From an uncultured Verrucomicrobiales bacterium (GTDB taxonomy: Bacteria; Verrucomicrobiota; Verrucomicrobiia; Verrucomicrobiales; Akkermansiaceae), in assembly GCA_937928425.1 (NCBI GenBank), contig CALFVL010000047.1, positions 1 to 41,189 of the forward strand: 41,189 nucleotides of DNA, given 5' to 3'. Positions 18,099 through 26,522 of the stretch are shown here, piece after piece. Under the pieces are notes generated by a model. It was given only the letters and a program-made list of their open reading frames with translations, did not search any database and was not told where the DNA came from. Position numbers and translations under genes: made by a program. Within the stretch, counting starts at the first letter, position 1. Every line of letters starts with the position of its first letter.

Positions 18099-20129
18099 TT
18101 ACCACTCATATTTTACGGAGAGGGTGGCATTTCTACCGGGTTGGTTTTGGCCTGATCCGTGGATGCGGTAGTCTTCATCGGTGAGGTTCTCGAAGGCGAA
18201 GTTAAGGGCGAGGGCGTCAGAAACTTGCCAAGCGGCGTAGATGGATGCGGTGATGTAGCCGGGGGTGCCATTAACGGGGATGCGCTGAGTGTCTAGGGCA
18301 TCGAGGGCGGAGAGATTATCTTGGCGATCAGCGGCCTGGATGCGCCCTGAGATCCAGTAGCGTTTTTTAGGCTCAGTCCATTTTAAGGTGATTGCTCCGT
18401 TAAGGGGGTGGAGGCGGCGGATGGTGTCTTTGACTCCATTTGTGCGTTGTCTGCCATCTTGCCATGAGGCGTGAGCGGAGAGTTGCCAGTTAGGATGGAA
18501 GTCCCAGGTGGCTTGGGCTTCAAATCCGTAGAGGTAGCCATCACTCCCGTTGGTGGTGCTGAGGCCTCCGCTGTTGTTGATGATGCGGACGATGCCATCA
18601 TCAATCAGGGTGTGGTAGGCAGAAAGTTGGAAGAAGAGTCCACGGTAATTGAAGCGGGTGCCTAATTCAGAAGTAAGGTAGGTTTCTGGATCGAGGTCAG
18701 GGGAGCCGTTTGAGTCCAGTCCATTGAGGGCAAATTGGCGGCCGGTGAGGTCATCTAGATTAGGAGCGCGAAAGGCTTGGGAGGCACCGCCAAAAATGGT
18801 CCATTGATCGTTAAGCTGGTACTGTCCTCGGAGGGTGAAAGAGAGGTTGTCCCAAGAGGCGTTTCCGGATTGATCAGTGGTAGCACCATCAGGGCGGAAG
18901 CCATCCCAATCCGCTGCGGAGTAGGTGTAGCGGGCACCGATGTTATAGGTGATTCTGTCACCGAGAGAGCCGGCGTAGTTGGCGAAGATACCGAGTGAGT
19001 CGTAGGTGGCATCATCTGCGACGGGGCGGTTTGAAGGGAGGGCGATGCCATTACGGAAGCCTGCGGAGGAGACTTCGTCATGATAGTAGTCGGCACCCCA
19101 GGTGAGGTTTCCAGATTGGGCCTGGAGGGTGAGACCGTAGGTGTCTACGTCAATGATGCGTTCATCTGCCCGGCCGGAGGCGCGAACGCGGAATTCGGAG
19201 TCTTGGCTCTTTTGGAAAGAGAGGGTGCTTTGCCAAGAGTCGAGCCAGCTAAGATTTGAGGAGCTGTCTTCAATGCGGAGGTAGCTGAGGGAGCGTTCTT
19301 GGTCTAAATCACGAACTAGATCAGTGCCGGGGGTGGTGAAGGAGCGCCCGCGAGTCCAGCCGGGGTTATTTATGGTGCTGTGGAAGCGGGAGATGCCGTC
19401 TTGATCTAGGAAGTTATGGGCTAGGGTGAGAGTGCGAGTCTCTGAGAAGGCATACTGGAATTTAAGGTCATAGGAGTATTCGCGGAATCCGGTGCCATTA
19501 AGGCGACCGAGTGCGGGGTCTCTGATGTCTCCGATGTCTTTGAGGGAGATGCCGGCGGTAAAGCCCCAGAGGCCACCGACTCCGATACTGCGTTCCCGGC
19601 GGGCGAGGTGGGACTCTGAGTTGGTGTCGAAGCGGTAGTAGGTGCTGTCTCTTGAGAAGAGTCCTTCTTTTTCACGGAAGTCGGTGGGTTTTGAGAGGAC
19701 GTTGACGGTGCCGCCGATGGCGTCTGATCCGTAGAGAACAGAGCCTTGAGATTTGATAAGTTCGACACGGGAGATCGCTTGGGAGTCGAGGGTATTCCAA
19801 TACTGCACGGGGCCATTACGCCAAGTGGAGTTATTGAGGCGGATGCCGTCTTGGAGGAGAAGATTCTGGCGGCCGGTGAATCCACGAATGAAGGGGGAAC
19901 CTTGAGCAGGAGTGGTCTGCTGGACGAGGACGCCGGGGGTGTTTAGGAAGGCTTGGGGAAGGGTCCGCGAGGCGTTTTCTAGGAGATCTTCAGCCCTGAG
20001 GACTTCGGTCGTGTATGGGAGTTCGCGAACATTTTCACTGATGCGATTAGCCGTGATGACGAGCTCGGGGAGAGTTTCTTGAGAGAGAAGGGAAAGGGGT
20101 GAAAGGATAAGGGGGAAGAATTTATGCAT
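18099..20129 (-). CDS. TonB-dependent outer-membrane receptor
   Basis: About 676 residues from the ATG at 20129 (MHKFFPLILSPLSLLSQ signal peptide). The longer frame to 20189 overlaps the terminator of khpA and is less likely. A TonB box-like ELVITA follows the signal. Next comes a plug domain with LLENASRTLPQAFLNTPGVLVQQ, PFIRGFTGRQNLLLQDGIRLNN and VELIKSQGSVLYGSDAIGGTVNVL, then a barrel ending FENLTDEDYRIHGSGQNQPGRN and terminal YEW. The C-terminal aromatic is typical of outer-membrane barrels. It resembles siderophore, cobalamin or heme receptors; the ligand cannot be called. No TonB or ABC importer is adjacent; only the NlpC/P60-like gene follows. Confidence 0.92.
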   Translation of the reverse strand: MHKFFPLILSPLSLLSQETLPELVITANRISENVRELPYTTEVLRAEDLLENASRTLPQAFLNTPGVLVQQTTPAQGSPFIRGFTGRQNLLLQDGIRLNNSTWRNGPVQYWNTLDSQAISRVELIKSQGSVLYGSDAIGGTVNVLSKPTDFREKEGLFSRDSTYYRFDTNSESHLARRERSIGVGGLWGFTAGISLKDIGDIRDPALGRLNGTGFREYSYDLKFQYAFSETRTLTLAHNFLDQDGISRFHSTINNPGWTRGRSFTTPGTDLVRDLDQERSLSYLRIEDSSSNLSWLDSWQSTLSFQKSQDSEFRVRASGRADERIIDVDTYGLTLQAQSGNLTWGADYYHDEVSSAGFRNGIALPSNRPVADDATYDSLGIFANYAGSLGDRITYNIGARYTYSAADWDGFRPDGATTDQSGNASWDNLSFTLRGQYQLNDQWTIFGGASQAFRAPNLDDLTGRQFALNGLDSNGSPDLDPETYLTSELGTRFNYRGLFFQLSAYHTLIDDGIVRIINNSGGLSTTNGSDGYLYGFEAQATWDFHPNWQLSAHASWQDGRQRTNGVKDTIRRLHPLNGAITLKWTEPKKRYWISGRIQAADRQDNLSALDALDTQRIPVNGTPGYITASIYAAWQVSDALALNFAFENLTDEDYRIHGSGQNQPGRNATLSVKYEW

Positions 20130-20174
20130 GTTCTGAGGGAGGATGAAACGAAAGTAGAGCGTGATCCTTAGGCT

Positions 20175-20207
20175 AAAAAAAACCCGCAAAGTTGAAGGTG
20201 CTTTGCG
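20175..20207 (-). terminator. Rho-independent terminator of the ffh-khpA transcript
   Basis: Reading the minus strand, CGCAAAG, a 9-nt loop, CTTTGCG, then GG and eight T. It starts 28 bp after the khpA stop. Confidence 0.85.
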
Positions 20208-20234
20208 AGTGGTGAGTATGGGGTATGGAGGAGT

Positions 20235-20540
20235 TTATTCCATGGACTTAGCCTCTAAGGCCGCGGTGTATTGGCGTTCTTCCTCGTGAGAGTGGATGCG
20301 GAGTTTTACTTGGACGCCTTCACGCTCGGCAGCGGCTTTGATGAGGCTGCGGATGGTGGAGGCGGTGAAGCCTTGGCGGCCGATGAGGGTGGCGACGTCT
20401 GGCTGGCTGAGGACGAGGCGGAAGTTTACCTTATTTTCGCCGGAGTGACCGATCCGGAGTTCTGCAAGTTGGGGGTCTTTGATGAACTGGAGGGCGATGT
20501 ATTGGATGAAGTCTTTGACTTGTGCGGTGATGGTTTCCAT
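20235..20540 (-). CDS. khpA: KH-domain RNA-binding protein KhpA
   Basis: 101 residues, the size of KhpA. It contains the type II KH signature VATLIGRQGFTASTIRSLIKAAAEREGVQVKLRI with the G-x-x-G loop (GRQG). KhpA binds RNA and, where studied, acts with KhpB in cell elongation and division control. It follows ffh on the same strand after a 91-bp gap, a neighbourhood common in bacteria, although rpsP, which often sits between them, is absent here. Confidence 0.92.
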   Translation of the reverse strand: METITAQVKDFIQYIALQFIKDPQLAELRIGHSGENKVNFRLVLSQPDVATLIGRQGFTASTIRSLIKAAAEREGVQVKLRIHSHEEERQYTAALEAKSME

Positions 20541-20591
20541 GACGAAAATTTTTCTTGAGAGTGGTGGAAGCTTGGGGAGGAAGCAAGTTTT

Positions 20592-20614
20592 TCAGTAATC
20601 TGGGTGATTACTGA
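20592..20614. repeat. Perfect inverted repeat in the ffh-khpA gap
   Basis: TCAGTAATC, a 5-nt loop, GATTACTGA: a 9-bp perfect stem. The minus-strand side is followed by A rather than T, so it is not a typical terminator. It may be an mRNA processing or stability hairpin, or an operator. Confidence 0.6.
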
Positions 20615-20631
20615 GGGAGATGATCTGATTT

Positions 20632-22104
20632 CTATCGTTTCTTTTTAGTGTTTCCGAGGAGGTCTTCTAGGCCGCCCATTCCTTTGAGGTCAGGCATGCC
20701 GTTCCGGCCGCCGCCGCCGCCCATCTTTCCCATGAGTCCACCAAGGCCACCCATTCCACCTCCGCTTTCTTCACTATCTCCCATGCTGCTGAGTTGTTTC
20801 ATCATGTCTTTCATTTTGCCTTTTGATTTCATCATTTTTTGCATTTGGCCGAACTGCTTGAGGAGCTGATTCACTTGGAGAATGGTGGTCCCAGATCCTT
20901 TAGCGATGCGTTTACGGTGGGTGGCTTTGATGAGGATGGGGCGGGTGCGTTCGCGCTTGGTCATGGATAGCACGATGGCTTCCATTTGTTTCATACGTCC
21001 CTCATCAAGGGCTCCGGAAGGGAGTTGTTTCTTGATCTGCCGGAATCCGGGAAGCATGCCAAGGATGCCATCGAGCGGGCCGAGGCTTTGCATCATTTTC
21101 ATTTGCTCAAGGAAGTCATTAAAGTCGAATTTTCCGGACTGCATGCGCTTGGCAGCAGACATGGCTTTTTTCTCGTCTATCTTGTCGGCGACTTGCTCGA
21201 CCATGGAGACGACGTCTCCCATGCCGAGGATACGGTCTGCCATGCGGTCTGGGTGGAACTCGGCGAGGTTTTCCATTTTTTCCCCTTCACCGATGTATTT
21301 GATGGGTTTACCGGTGACGGCGCGCATGGAGAGGGCAGCCCCTCCTCGAGCATCGCCATCGAGTTTGGTGAGGATGAGTCCGCTGATGCCGATTTCACGG
21401 TCGAAGGTCTGGGCGACTGAGACGGCTTGTTGTCCGGTGGCGGAGTCGGCTACGAGGAGGGTTTCTCCTGGTTTAAGGAATTTGTGGAGGGCTTTAAGCT
21501 CATCGAGAAGCTTGGTATCGAGTTCCTGGCGTCCTGCGGTGTCAAAGATGACGACGGTGCCGTCTTGTTCTTTGGTCCACTTGAGGGCGCGCTTGGCTGT
21601 TTTTACGAGGTCCGTTTCTCCGGGGTCTGGGGTGAAGATGGGAACTTGGACTTGCTCGGCAAGTTTGGCGAGCTGGTCAATGGCAGCGGGGCGATAGAGG
21701 TCTAGGGCGACGAGGAGGGGGCGGCGGCCTTCTTTTTTAAGGCGTAAGGCTAGCTTGGCTGCGGTGGTGGTTTTTCCGGCACCGTTTAGTCCACAGAGGA
21801 GGATGTGGCCGGGAGGGTTGAGGTTAATGGGGGACTGGTCACCTCCGAGGAGTTCTGTGAGTTCGTCTTGGAAGATTTTGATGATTTGTTCACCAGGTTT
21901 GACCGATTTTAAGACGTCTGCTCCGTTGGCTTTCTCTTGGACGCTCGAGATGAAGCTTTTAACAACACCGAGTTCGACATCTGCTTCTAGGAGGGCGAGG
22001 CGGACGTCACGAAGGGAGTCAGCGATGTTTTTTTCCGAAATTTTTCCGACGCCACGGAGGTTGCGGAAGGTCTTGTCGAGGCTGTCGGCGAGATTAGAAA
22101 ACAT
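20632..22104 (-). CDS. ffh: Signal recognition particle protein Ffh
   Basis: GTPase of the signal recognition particle; with 4.5S RNA it targets nascent membrane proteins to FtsY. 490 residues: N domain (MFSNLADSLDKTFRNLRGVG), G domain with GLNGAGKTTTAAKLA (about 107-121), DTAGRQ, TKLDGDARGG and GEKMENLAEFHPDRMA, then a methionine-rich M domain (MKMMQSLGPLDGILGMLPG, RMKQMEAIVLSMT). The C-terminal 60 residues are unusually Gly/Met/Lys-rich (MGGLGGLMGKMGGGGGR), as in several PVC and other bacteria. It is the first gene of the ffh-khpA transcript. Confidence 0.97.
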   Translation of the reverse strand: MFSNLADSLDKTFRNLRGVGKISEKNIADSLRDVRLALLEADVELGVVKSFISSVQEKANGADVLKSVKPGEQIIKIFQDELTELLGGDQSPINLNPPGHILLCGLNGAGKTTTAAKLALRLKKEGRRPLLVALDLYRPAAIDQLAKLAEQVQVPIFTPDPGETDLVKTAKRALKWTKEQDGTVVIFDTAGRQELDTKLLDELKALHKFLKPGETLLVADSATGQQAVSVAQTFDREIGISGLILTKLDGDARGGAALSMRAVTGKPIKYIGEGEKMENLAEFHPDRMADRILGMGDVVSMVEQVADKIDEKKAMSAAKRMQSGKFDFNDFLEQMKMMQSLGPLDGILGMLPGFRQIKKQLPSGALDEGRMKQMEAIVLSMTKRERTRPILIKATHRKRIAKGSGTTILQVNQLLKQFGQMQKMMKSKGKMKDMMKQLSSMGDSEESGGGMGGLGGLMGKMGGGGGRNGMPDLKGMGGLEDLLGNTKKKR

Positions 22105-22260
22105 GGGGGGACTTTAGGGATGTGGTTCAGAACTGCAAGAGCGGGGGCTGGGGAAATCGGGAAGGGCTGAGATGGGGGCTTTTTCTGAGCTTCAGGTGAT
22201 AAATTGAGGTCTATTTTATAGTGGCGCTCAGGGGTGTGCTTGTTGAGAGTGGGTTCTGTT

Positions 22261-22884
22261 ATGAATGATTCTTTAGTTCTTGCTTCTCTTTCGAGCTGGT
22301 TACTTCCGGTGTTACTCCTAGCTGCGGTGGCGGCGGTGATTCTGTTTTTTACGGTGGGTCAGTATAATGGCTTGGTGAAGCTAAGAAACCGTTTCCGGAA
22401 TTCATTCGCGCAGATTGATGTGCAGTTGAAGAGGCGTCACGATCTGATCCCGAATTTGGTGGAGACGGCGAAGACTTATCTCAGCCATGAGAGGGAGACC
22501 TTAGAGGCGGTGATTCAGGCACGTAATATGGCGGAGTCTGCACGAGAGGGTGTTTCTCCGCAGGATGCGGGAGGAATGGGACGGTTGATGGAGGCGGAGG
22601 GGGGGCTGAGCTCTGTGATGGGGAGACTCTTTGCGCTGTCTGAGTCTTATCCAGATTTACGTTCTAATGAGAATATGAAGCAGCTGAGTGAGGAGCTGAC
22701 GAGTACGGAGAATAAGGTGGCCTTCGCAAGGCAGGGTTATAATGATGCGGTGATGCATTATAATAATAAGCGGGAGGCTTTCCCGAGTAATGTGATCGCG
22801 GGGATGTTTCACTTCGGGCCAGCTGTTCTTTTCGAGGTGGCAGATGATTCAGAGCGGGAGCTGGTGAAGGTGAATTTTGATTAA
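22261..22884 (+). CDS. lemA: LemA family membrane protein
   Basis: 207 residues from the ATG at 22261. An N-terminal TM segment (LPVLLLAAVAAVILFF) is followed by the LemA domain: YNGLVKLRNRFRNSFAQIDVQLKRRHDLIPNLVETAKTY, then helices ending LTSTENKVAFARQGYNDAVMHYN and AFPSNVIAGMFHF. LemA proteins are widespread, and their molecular role is unclear. The next gene is an HtpX-like peptidase; LemA-M48 pairing is recurrent in bacteria and supports a shared envelope quality-control function. The frame opens at 22234, but the earlier codons add a charged leader before the TM. Confidence 0.9.
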   Translation: MNDSLVLASLSSWLLPVLLLAAVAAVILFFTVGQYNGLVKLRNRFRNSFAQIDVQLKRRHDLIPNLVETAKTYLSHERETLEAVIQARNMAESAREGVSPQDAGGMGRLMEAEGGLSSVMGRLFALSESYPDLRSNENMKQLSEELTSTENKVAFARQGYNDAVMHYNNKREAFPSNVIAGMFHFGPAVLFEVADDSERELVKVNFD

Positions 22885-22945
22885 TGGGGGCCCTTTAACG
22901 AGTTTAAAAAATTTGGGGGGTCTTTTTGAGACTTAGAGAAGAAGC

Positions 22946-24847
22946 ATGGATTTTTTCGAGGAACAGGAGCAGGCGAGAAAGAGGACGAAGTGGCTGGTGC
23001 TATGGTTCATTCTTGGGGTGGTGGGGGTCGTAGTGGCGGTGGATTTACTCTTGTTTTTCGTGATCGGAGGAGGGGAGGCTTTTGGGATTTTAGTCCCGGC
23101 CTCGATCGGGACGGCTGGGGTGATTTTGGCAGCGAGTGGATATAAGACGATGCAGCTGAATGGTGGTGGTGCGGTGGTGGCGAATGATTTAGGCGGGCGT
23201 TTGGTGATGCCGGGGACGACTGATTTCGAGGAGAAACGCCTCCTGAATGTGGTGGAGGAGATGGCGATCGCTTCGGGGATGCCGGTTCCGCAGGTTTATC
23301 TCATGGATGGGGAGGAGGGGGTGAATGCCTTTGCAGCGGGAACGGAGCCTTCTAATGCGGTGATCGGGGTGACGCGAGGTTGTTTGCAGAGGCTTTCTCG
23401 TGATGAGTTGGCGGGGGTGGTGGCGCATGAGTTTAGCCATATTTTAAATGGGGATATGAAGTTGAATATGCGCCTGATGGGGATGGTGTTTGGCTTGTTG
23501 GTGTTGTCTATGCTGGGTCGTGGGCTGGTGGAGTTACTTCGGTTTCAGCGTTTTTCTTCGAGGCGTGGTAATGACCGAGAGGGGAATGGAGCGGTGATGG
23601 TGTTGTTTTTACTGGGCTTAGGTTTGATCGTGATTGGCTCGCTTGGGGTGTTTTTTGGGAGGATGATTCAGGCGGCCGTGTCTCGGCAGCGGGAGTTTTT
23701 AGCGGATGCTTCGGCGGTGCAGTTTACGCGGAATCCTGATGGGATTTCTGGGGCCCTTAAAAAGATTGGAGGGTTGGCTATGGGATCAAGAATGAGTTCG
23801 CCGAAGGCAAGTGAGGCGAGTCATATGTTTTTTTCTGGGGGCGGTTTATTTAGTTTCGGGATGGCGACTCATCCGCCCTTAGCGTTACGAATTTCTAAGA
23901 TTGAGGAGAGCTGGGATGGGGAATTTTCTGAGTCTCAGCTGAGGCCTGTTGCCAAGGGGAGGGGGCTGGATAGGCAGGAGCAGAGAGGTGGACAGAAGGG
24001 GCCGCTTGGTGGGTTACCAGTGGTGGTGGGAATGGCTGAGATGGAGGCGATGGGAGAGGGGACGCGTCGGCAGGTGAAGACTGGGCAGGAGATTTATGAG
24101 GCGATGGATCCGGAGTGGCGAAGGGCTTGCCATGATAGGGAGGAGGCGCAGGCTTTGATTTTCGGGCTGCTTTTAGCAGAGGATGATGAATTACGAGCGG
24201 GTGAGATCTCATTCCTAGAGAAGTCTGCTGGCAAGGATGCGCAAGTTCTGGCGCTGAAGTGGCAGGAGAAGGTGTGGGGCTTACACTCGGCGCGTAAGAT
24301 TGCCCTGATTGATTTGGCTCTGCCGACTTTAAGAAGCTTGAGTGGGTTAGAGTATCAGAGGTTTCTGGAGGTGACGCGTTGGTTGATCGCGAGTGATGCG
24401 CGAGTTGATTTATTCGAGTTTATGATTCAGCGAGTGATCGAGCGGCATTTGGGGAGCCACTTCGAGCAGCGAGGTTTTCAAAAGGTGCATTACCGGGAGT
24501 TTGGAAAGTTATGGAAGGAGGCGAATGTATTGGTCTCGGTGCTTTGCGAACTGGGTGGAGAGAGTGAGGAGGGTGCGGAAAGGGCTTATCGGGCTGCTAC
24601 GGAAGGATGGCCGAGTGTTTATAAGCGGGAGAAAATGGGTTCTCTGGAGGACTTAGGTTCGGTATTAGACTGTTTTGATCGGGCGGCGCCTTTGGTGAAG
24701 AGGGAGTTACTGATTTGTTGTGGTAAGGCGGCGGCGTGTGATGGGAAGTTGTCTAGCGAGGAGGCGGAGATGCTGAGAGCCATCGCGGATGCAATCGGGT
24801 GTCCGATCCCTCCATTTGTGGGAAACTTAGAGGAGGCTCTGAATTAG
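22946..24847 (+). CDS. HtpX-like M48 metallopeptidase with long C-terminal extension
   Basis: 633 residues, about twice the size of HtpX. Two N-terminal TMs (WLVLWFILGVVGVVVAVDLLLFFVIGG and GILVPASIGTAGVILAA) precede the zinc motif HEFSH near residue 161 (VVAHEFSHILNGDMKLNMR). Two more TMs follow, then REFLADASAVQFTRNP, whose Glu is the third ligand. After the peptidase domain (to about 320) come a linker and a helical extension to 633. Its last 70 residues (RELLICCGKAAACDGKLSSEEAEMLRAIADAIGC) resemble a TerB-like fold. It likely degrades misfolded membrane proteins. It is preceded by lemA (61-bp gap) and followed by the UbiA-like gene. Confidence 0.88.
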   Translation: MDFFEEQEQARKRTKWLVLWFILGVVGVVVAVDLLLFFVIGGGEAFGILVPASIGTAGVILAASGYKTMQLNGGGAVVANDLGGRLVMPGTTDFEEKRLLNVVEEMAIASGMPVPQVYLMDGEEGVNAFAAGTEPSNAVIGVTRGCLQRLSRDELAGVVAHEFSHILNGDMKLNMRLMGMVFGLLVLSMLGRGLVELLRFQRFSSRRGNDREGNGAVMVLFLLGLGLIVIGSLGVFFGRMIQAAVSRQREFLADASAVQFTRNPDGISGALKKIGGLAMGSRMSSPKASEASHMFFSGGGLFSFGMATHPPLALRISKIEESWDGEFSESQLRPVAKGRGLDRQEQRGGQKGPLGGLPVVVGMAEMEAMGEGTRRQVKTGQEIYEAMDPEWRRACHDREEAQALIFGLLLAEDDELRAGEISFLEKSAGKDAQVLALKWQEKVWGLHSARKIALIDLALPTLRSLSGLEYQRFLEVTRWLIASDARVDLFEFMIQRVIERHLGSHFEQRGFQKVHYREFGKLWKEANVLVSVLCELGGESEEGAERAYRAATEGWPSVYKREKMGSLEDLGSVLDCFDRAAPLVKRELLICCGKAAACDGKLSSEEAEMLRAIADAIGCPIPPFVGNLEEALN

Positions 24848-24923
24848 AGAAGCTTGGGAATTAGAAGAGAGAGGGGCTTGCTTTTCTAAAAGGGCTGGGT
24901 TGAATTTCAGGGGAAAATTCAGG

Positions 24924-25820
24924 ATGGAAAAAGAGCGTGTACCATGGTGGCTGTGGCCTAATTTGTTGAGCTTAGATGCTCCATTGGTGGCACTTGGCTG
25001 GGCGTGGATGTTTACGAAGGCGTGGGGAGTGGTGAGTGTGCCTTATCAGTTGTGGGGGATTTTAGGGGTGGCTGTTTGGGCCATTTATGCACTGGACCGG
25101 ATCTTGGATGCTCGGCGCGGTGAGTTAGGGCGAAACTTGGCGAGGAGGCATGACTTTCATCGGAGTTATGAGAAGTTTTTTTTACCGGTGATCGGGTTAG
25201 GAAGTTTGTGGTGTTTTTACGCGGTGCTTTTCACGACTGCTCAGACGGTTCTTTACTACGGTTTCTTTGTGATGATGTGCGTGGCGGTTTACTTTTATCT
25301 GAGTGCTCGGCGAGTGCGGGCGGGGGATTCGGGAATTGCTAAGAATTTAGTTGCCGGGATTACCTTCGCTTATGGTGCTTCGGCAGGGGTGCATGCGTAT
25401 GCTCCGGTGCTGCCATTTGGAGATATGGTGTTTTCTTCCGAGGTCTTACTTTTTGCGGCCTTATGTGTGGTGAATATGACTGCAATTGATTTTTGGTATT
25501 TGGAAGGAGAGGAAGATGGCGATGCTTCTGCGGTGCTGAATTTAGGGACCCTTTTAATCGCTGGGGTGGCGATGTTTATTTATATGAGCACGTTACAGCG
25601 GGAGTCATTTTTCTTCCATGAACCTTACTATCATGAGCAGGCTTTTTATAAGCCGTTTGCAGTGGGGCTCTTGGTGGGAGCAGCTAGTTTTTTTCTTTTA
25701 AATCAGGCCCGTCGGCGAATCGAGGAAGAGGCTTATCGAGTTTTGGTAGATGTGGCTGTGGCCGCTCCGGTCTTTGTCTTCTGGGTGATGGTGTCGCTTG
25801 ATGGTGGCCTGCGAGCATGA
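24924..25820 (+). CDS. UbiA-like multi-pass membrane protein
   Basis: 298 residues from the ATG at 24924 (MEKERVPWWLWPNLLSLDAP); the frame opens at a TTG earlier. About eight hydrophobic segments are visible. The loop after TM2 contains ALDRILDARRGE, resembling the first Asp-rich motif of UbiA prenyltransferases. A second acidic loop, TAIDFWYLEGEEDGDAS, sits at about the place of the second motif. UbiA enzymes move prenyl groups onto aromatic or other acceptors. The match is weak, so the reaction is not assigned. It is 76 bp after the M48 gene on the same strand. Confidence 0.6.
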   Translation: MEKERVPWWLWPNLLSLDAPLVALGWAWMFTKAWGVVSVPYQLWGILGVAVWAIYALDRILDARRGELGRNLARRHDFHRSYEKFFLPVIGLGSLWCFYAVLFTTAQTVLYYGFFVMMCVAVYFYLSARRVRAGDSGIAKNLVAGITFAYGASAGVHAYAPVLPFGDMVFSSEVLLFAALCVVNMTAIDFWYLEGEEDGDASAVLNLGTLLIAGVAMFIYMSTLQRESFFFHEPYYHEQAFYKPFAVGLLVGAASFFLLNQARRRIEEEAYRVLVDVAVAAPVFVFWVMVSLDGGLRA

Positions 25821-25875
25821 TTAGGGAATAAGGATTGAAGCTGAGGATTTCGGGTTTAAGACTTTCTCGAATACA

Positions 25876-26511
25876 ATGACTGAACGGAGAGAATTTCTTA
25901 AAAAACCTGCGATCTTAATTTTAGGTGCCCCGGGTGCTGGGAAGGGGACGCAGGGAGCTGTGCTGGCGCAAATCCCTCGGTTCTACCATTACTCGAGTGG
26001 AGATATTTTTCGCCAGTTGGACACTCGGACTGAGCTGGGCCGAAAATTCGTAGAGTATTCTAAGCGTGGTGAGTTAGTGCCAGATGAATTGACGATTCAG
26101 CTCTGGGTCAGTCACATGGAGGATCTGGTGACGAGCCACCGGTATAAGCCTGATATTGATATTCTCGTGTTAGATGGCATACCGAGAAATCAAGATCAGG
26201 CACGGATGTTAGAGAAGCATGTGGAAATTCATCAGGTGTTCCATCTGAGTTGCCCCGATCGAGATGAGTTAGCACGGCGACTACGTAAAAGGGCTCTTAA
26301 AGAGCAGCGTCTAGATGATGCCTCTGAAGTGGTCGTGCAGCATCGAATTAAAACTTACGAGGAAGAGACTAAGCCGATTTTAGATTTTTACGGGGAGTCT
26401 GTCCGTTGTGATGTGGATGCTACGCAGTCTCCGGCGAAGGTGCTTTATGATATTTTGGCAAGGTTGCAGACGCTGGAAGCTTATCAGAAGATCGCCAGTC
26501 AAACGATTTAA
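25876..26511 (+). CDS. adk: Adenylate kinase (short, LID-less form)
   Basis: Interconverts ATP + AMP and 2 ADP. 211 residues. P-loop GAPGAGKGTQ near residue 17, the AMP-binding SSGDIFR and LDGIPRNQDQ region, and arginines in the RLRKRALKEQRLDD stretch. The long LID insertion is replaced by a short loop between RRLRKR and YEEETKPILDFYG, as in short-type adenylate kinases. The LID cysteines are absent. It heads a run of housekeeping genes; the gap to fmt is 11 bp, so they are co-transcribed. Confidence 0.88.
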   Translation: MTERREFLKKPAILILGAPGAGKGTQGAVLAQIPRFYHYSSGDIFRQLDTRTELGRKFVEYSKRGELVPDELTIQLWVSHMEDLVTSHRYKPDIDILVLDGIPRNQDQARMLEKHVEIHQVFHLSCPDRDELARRLRKRALKEQRLDDASEVVVQHRIKTYEEETKPILDFYGESVRCDVDATQSPAKVLYDILARLQTLEAYQKIASQTI

Positions 26512-26522
26512 GATATTCTGAG

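Noticed and set aside
20882-21697. 271-residue plus-strand frame opposite ffh
   Set aside because: It is antisense to a certain gene, and its Ser/Arg/Pro-rich composition mirrors the ffh codons.
22885-22945. Terminator between lemA and the M48 gene
   Set aside because: The G- and T-rich stretch does not form a convincing stem.
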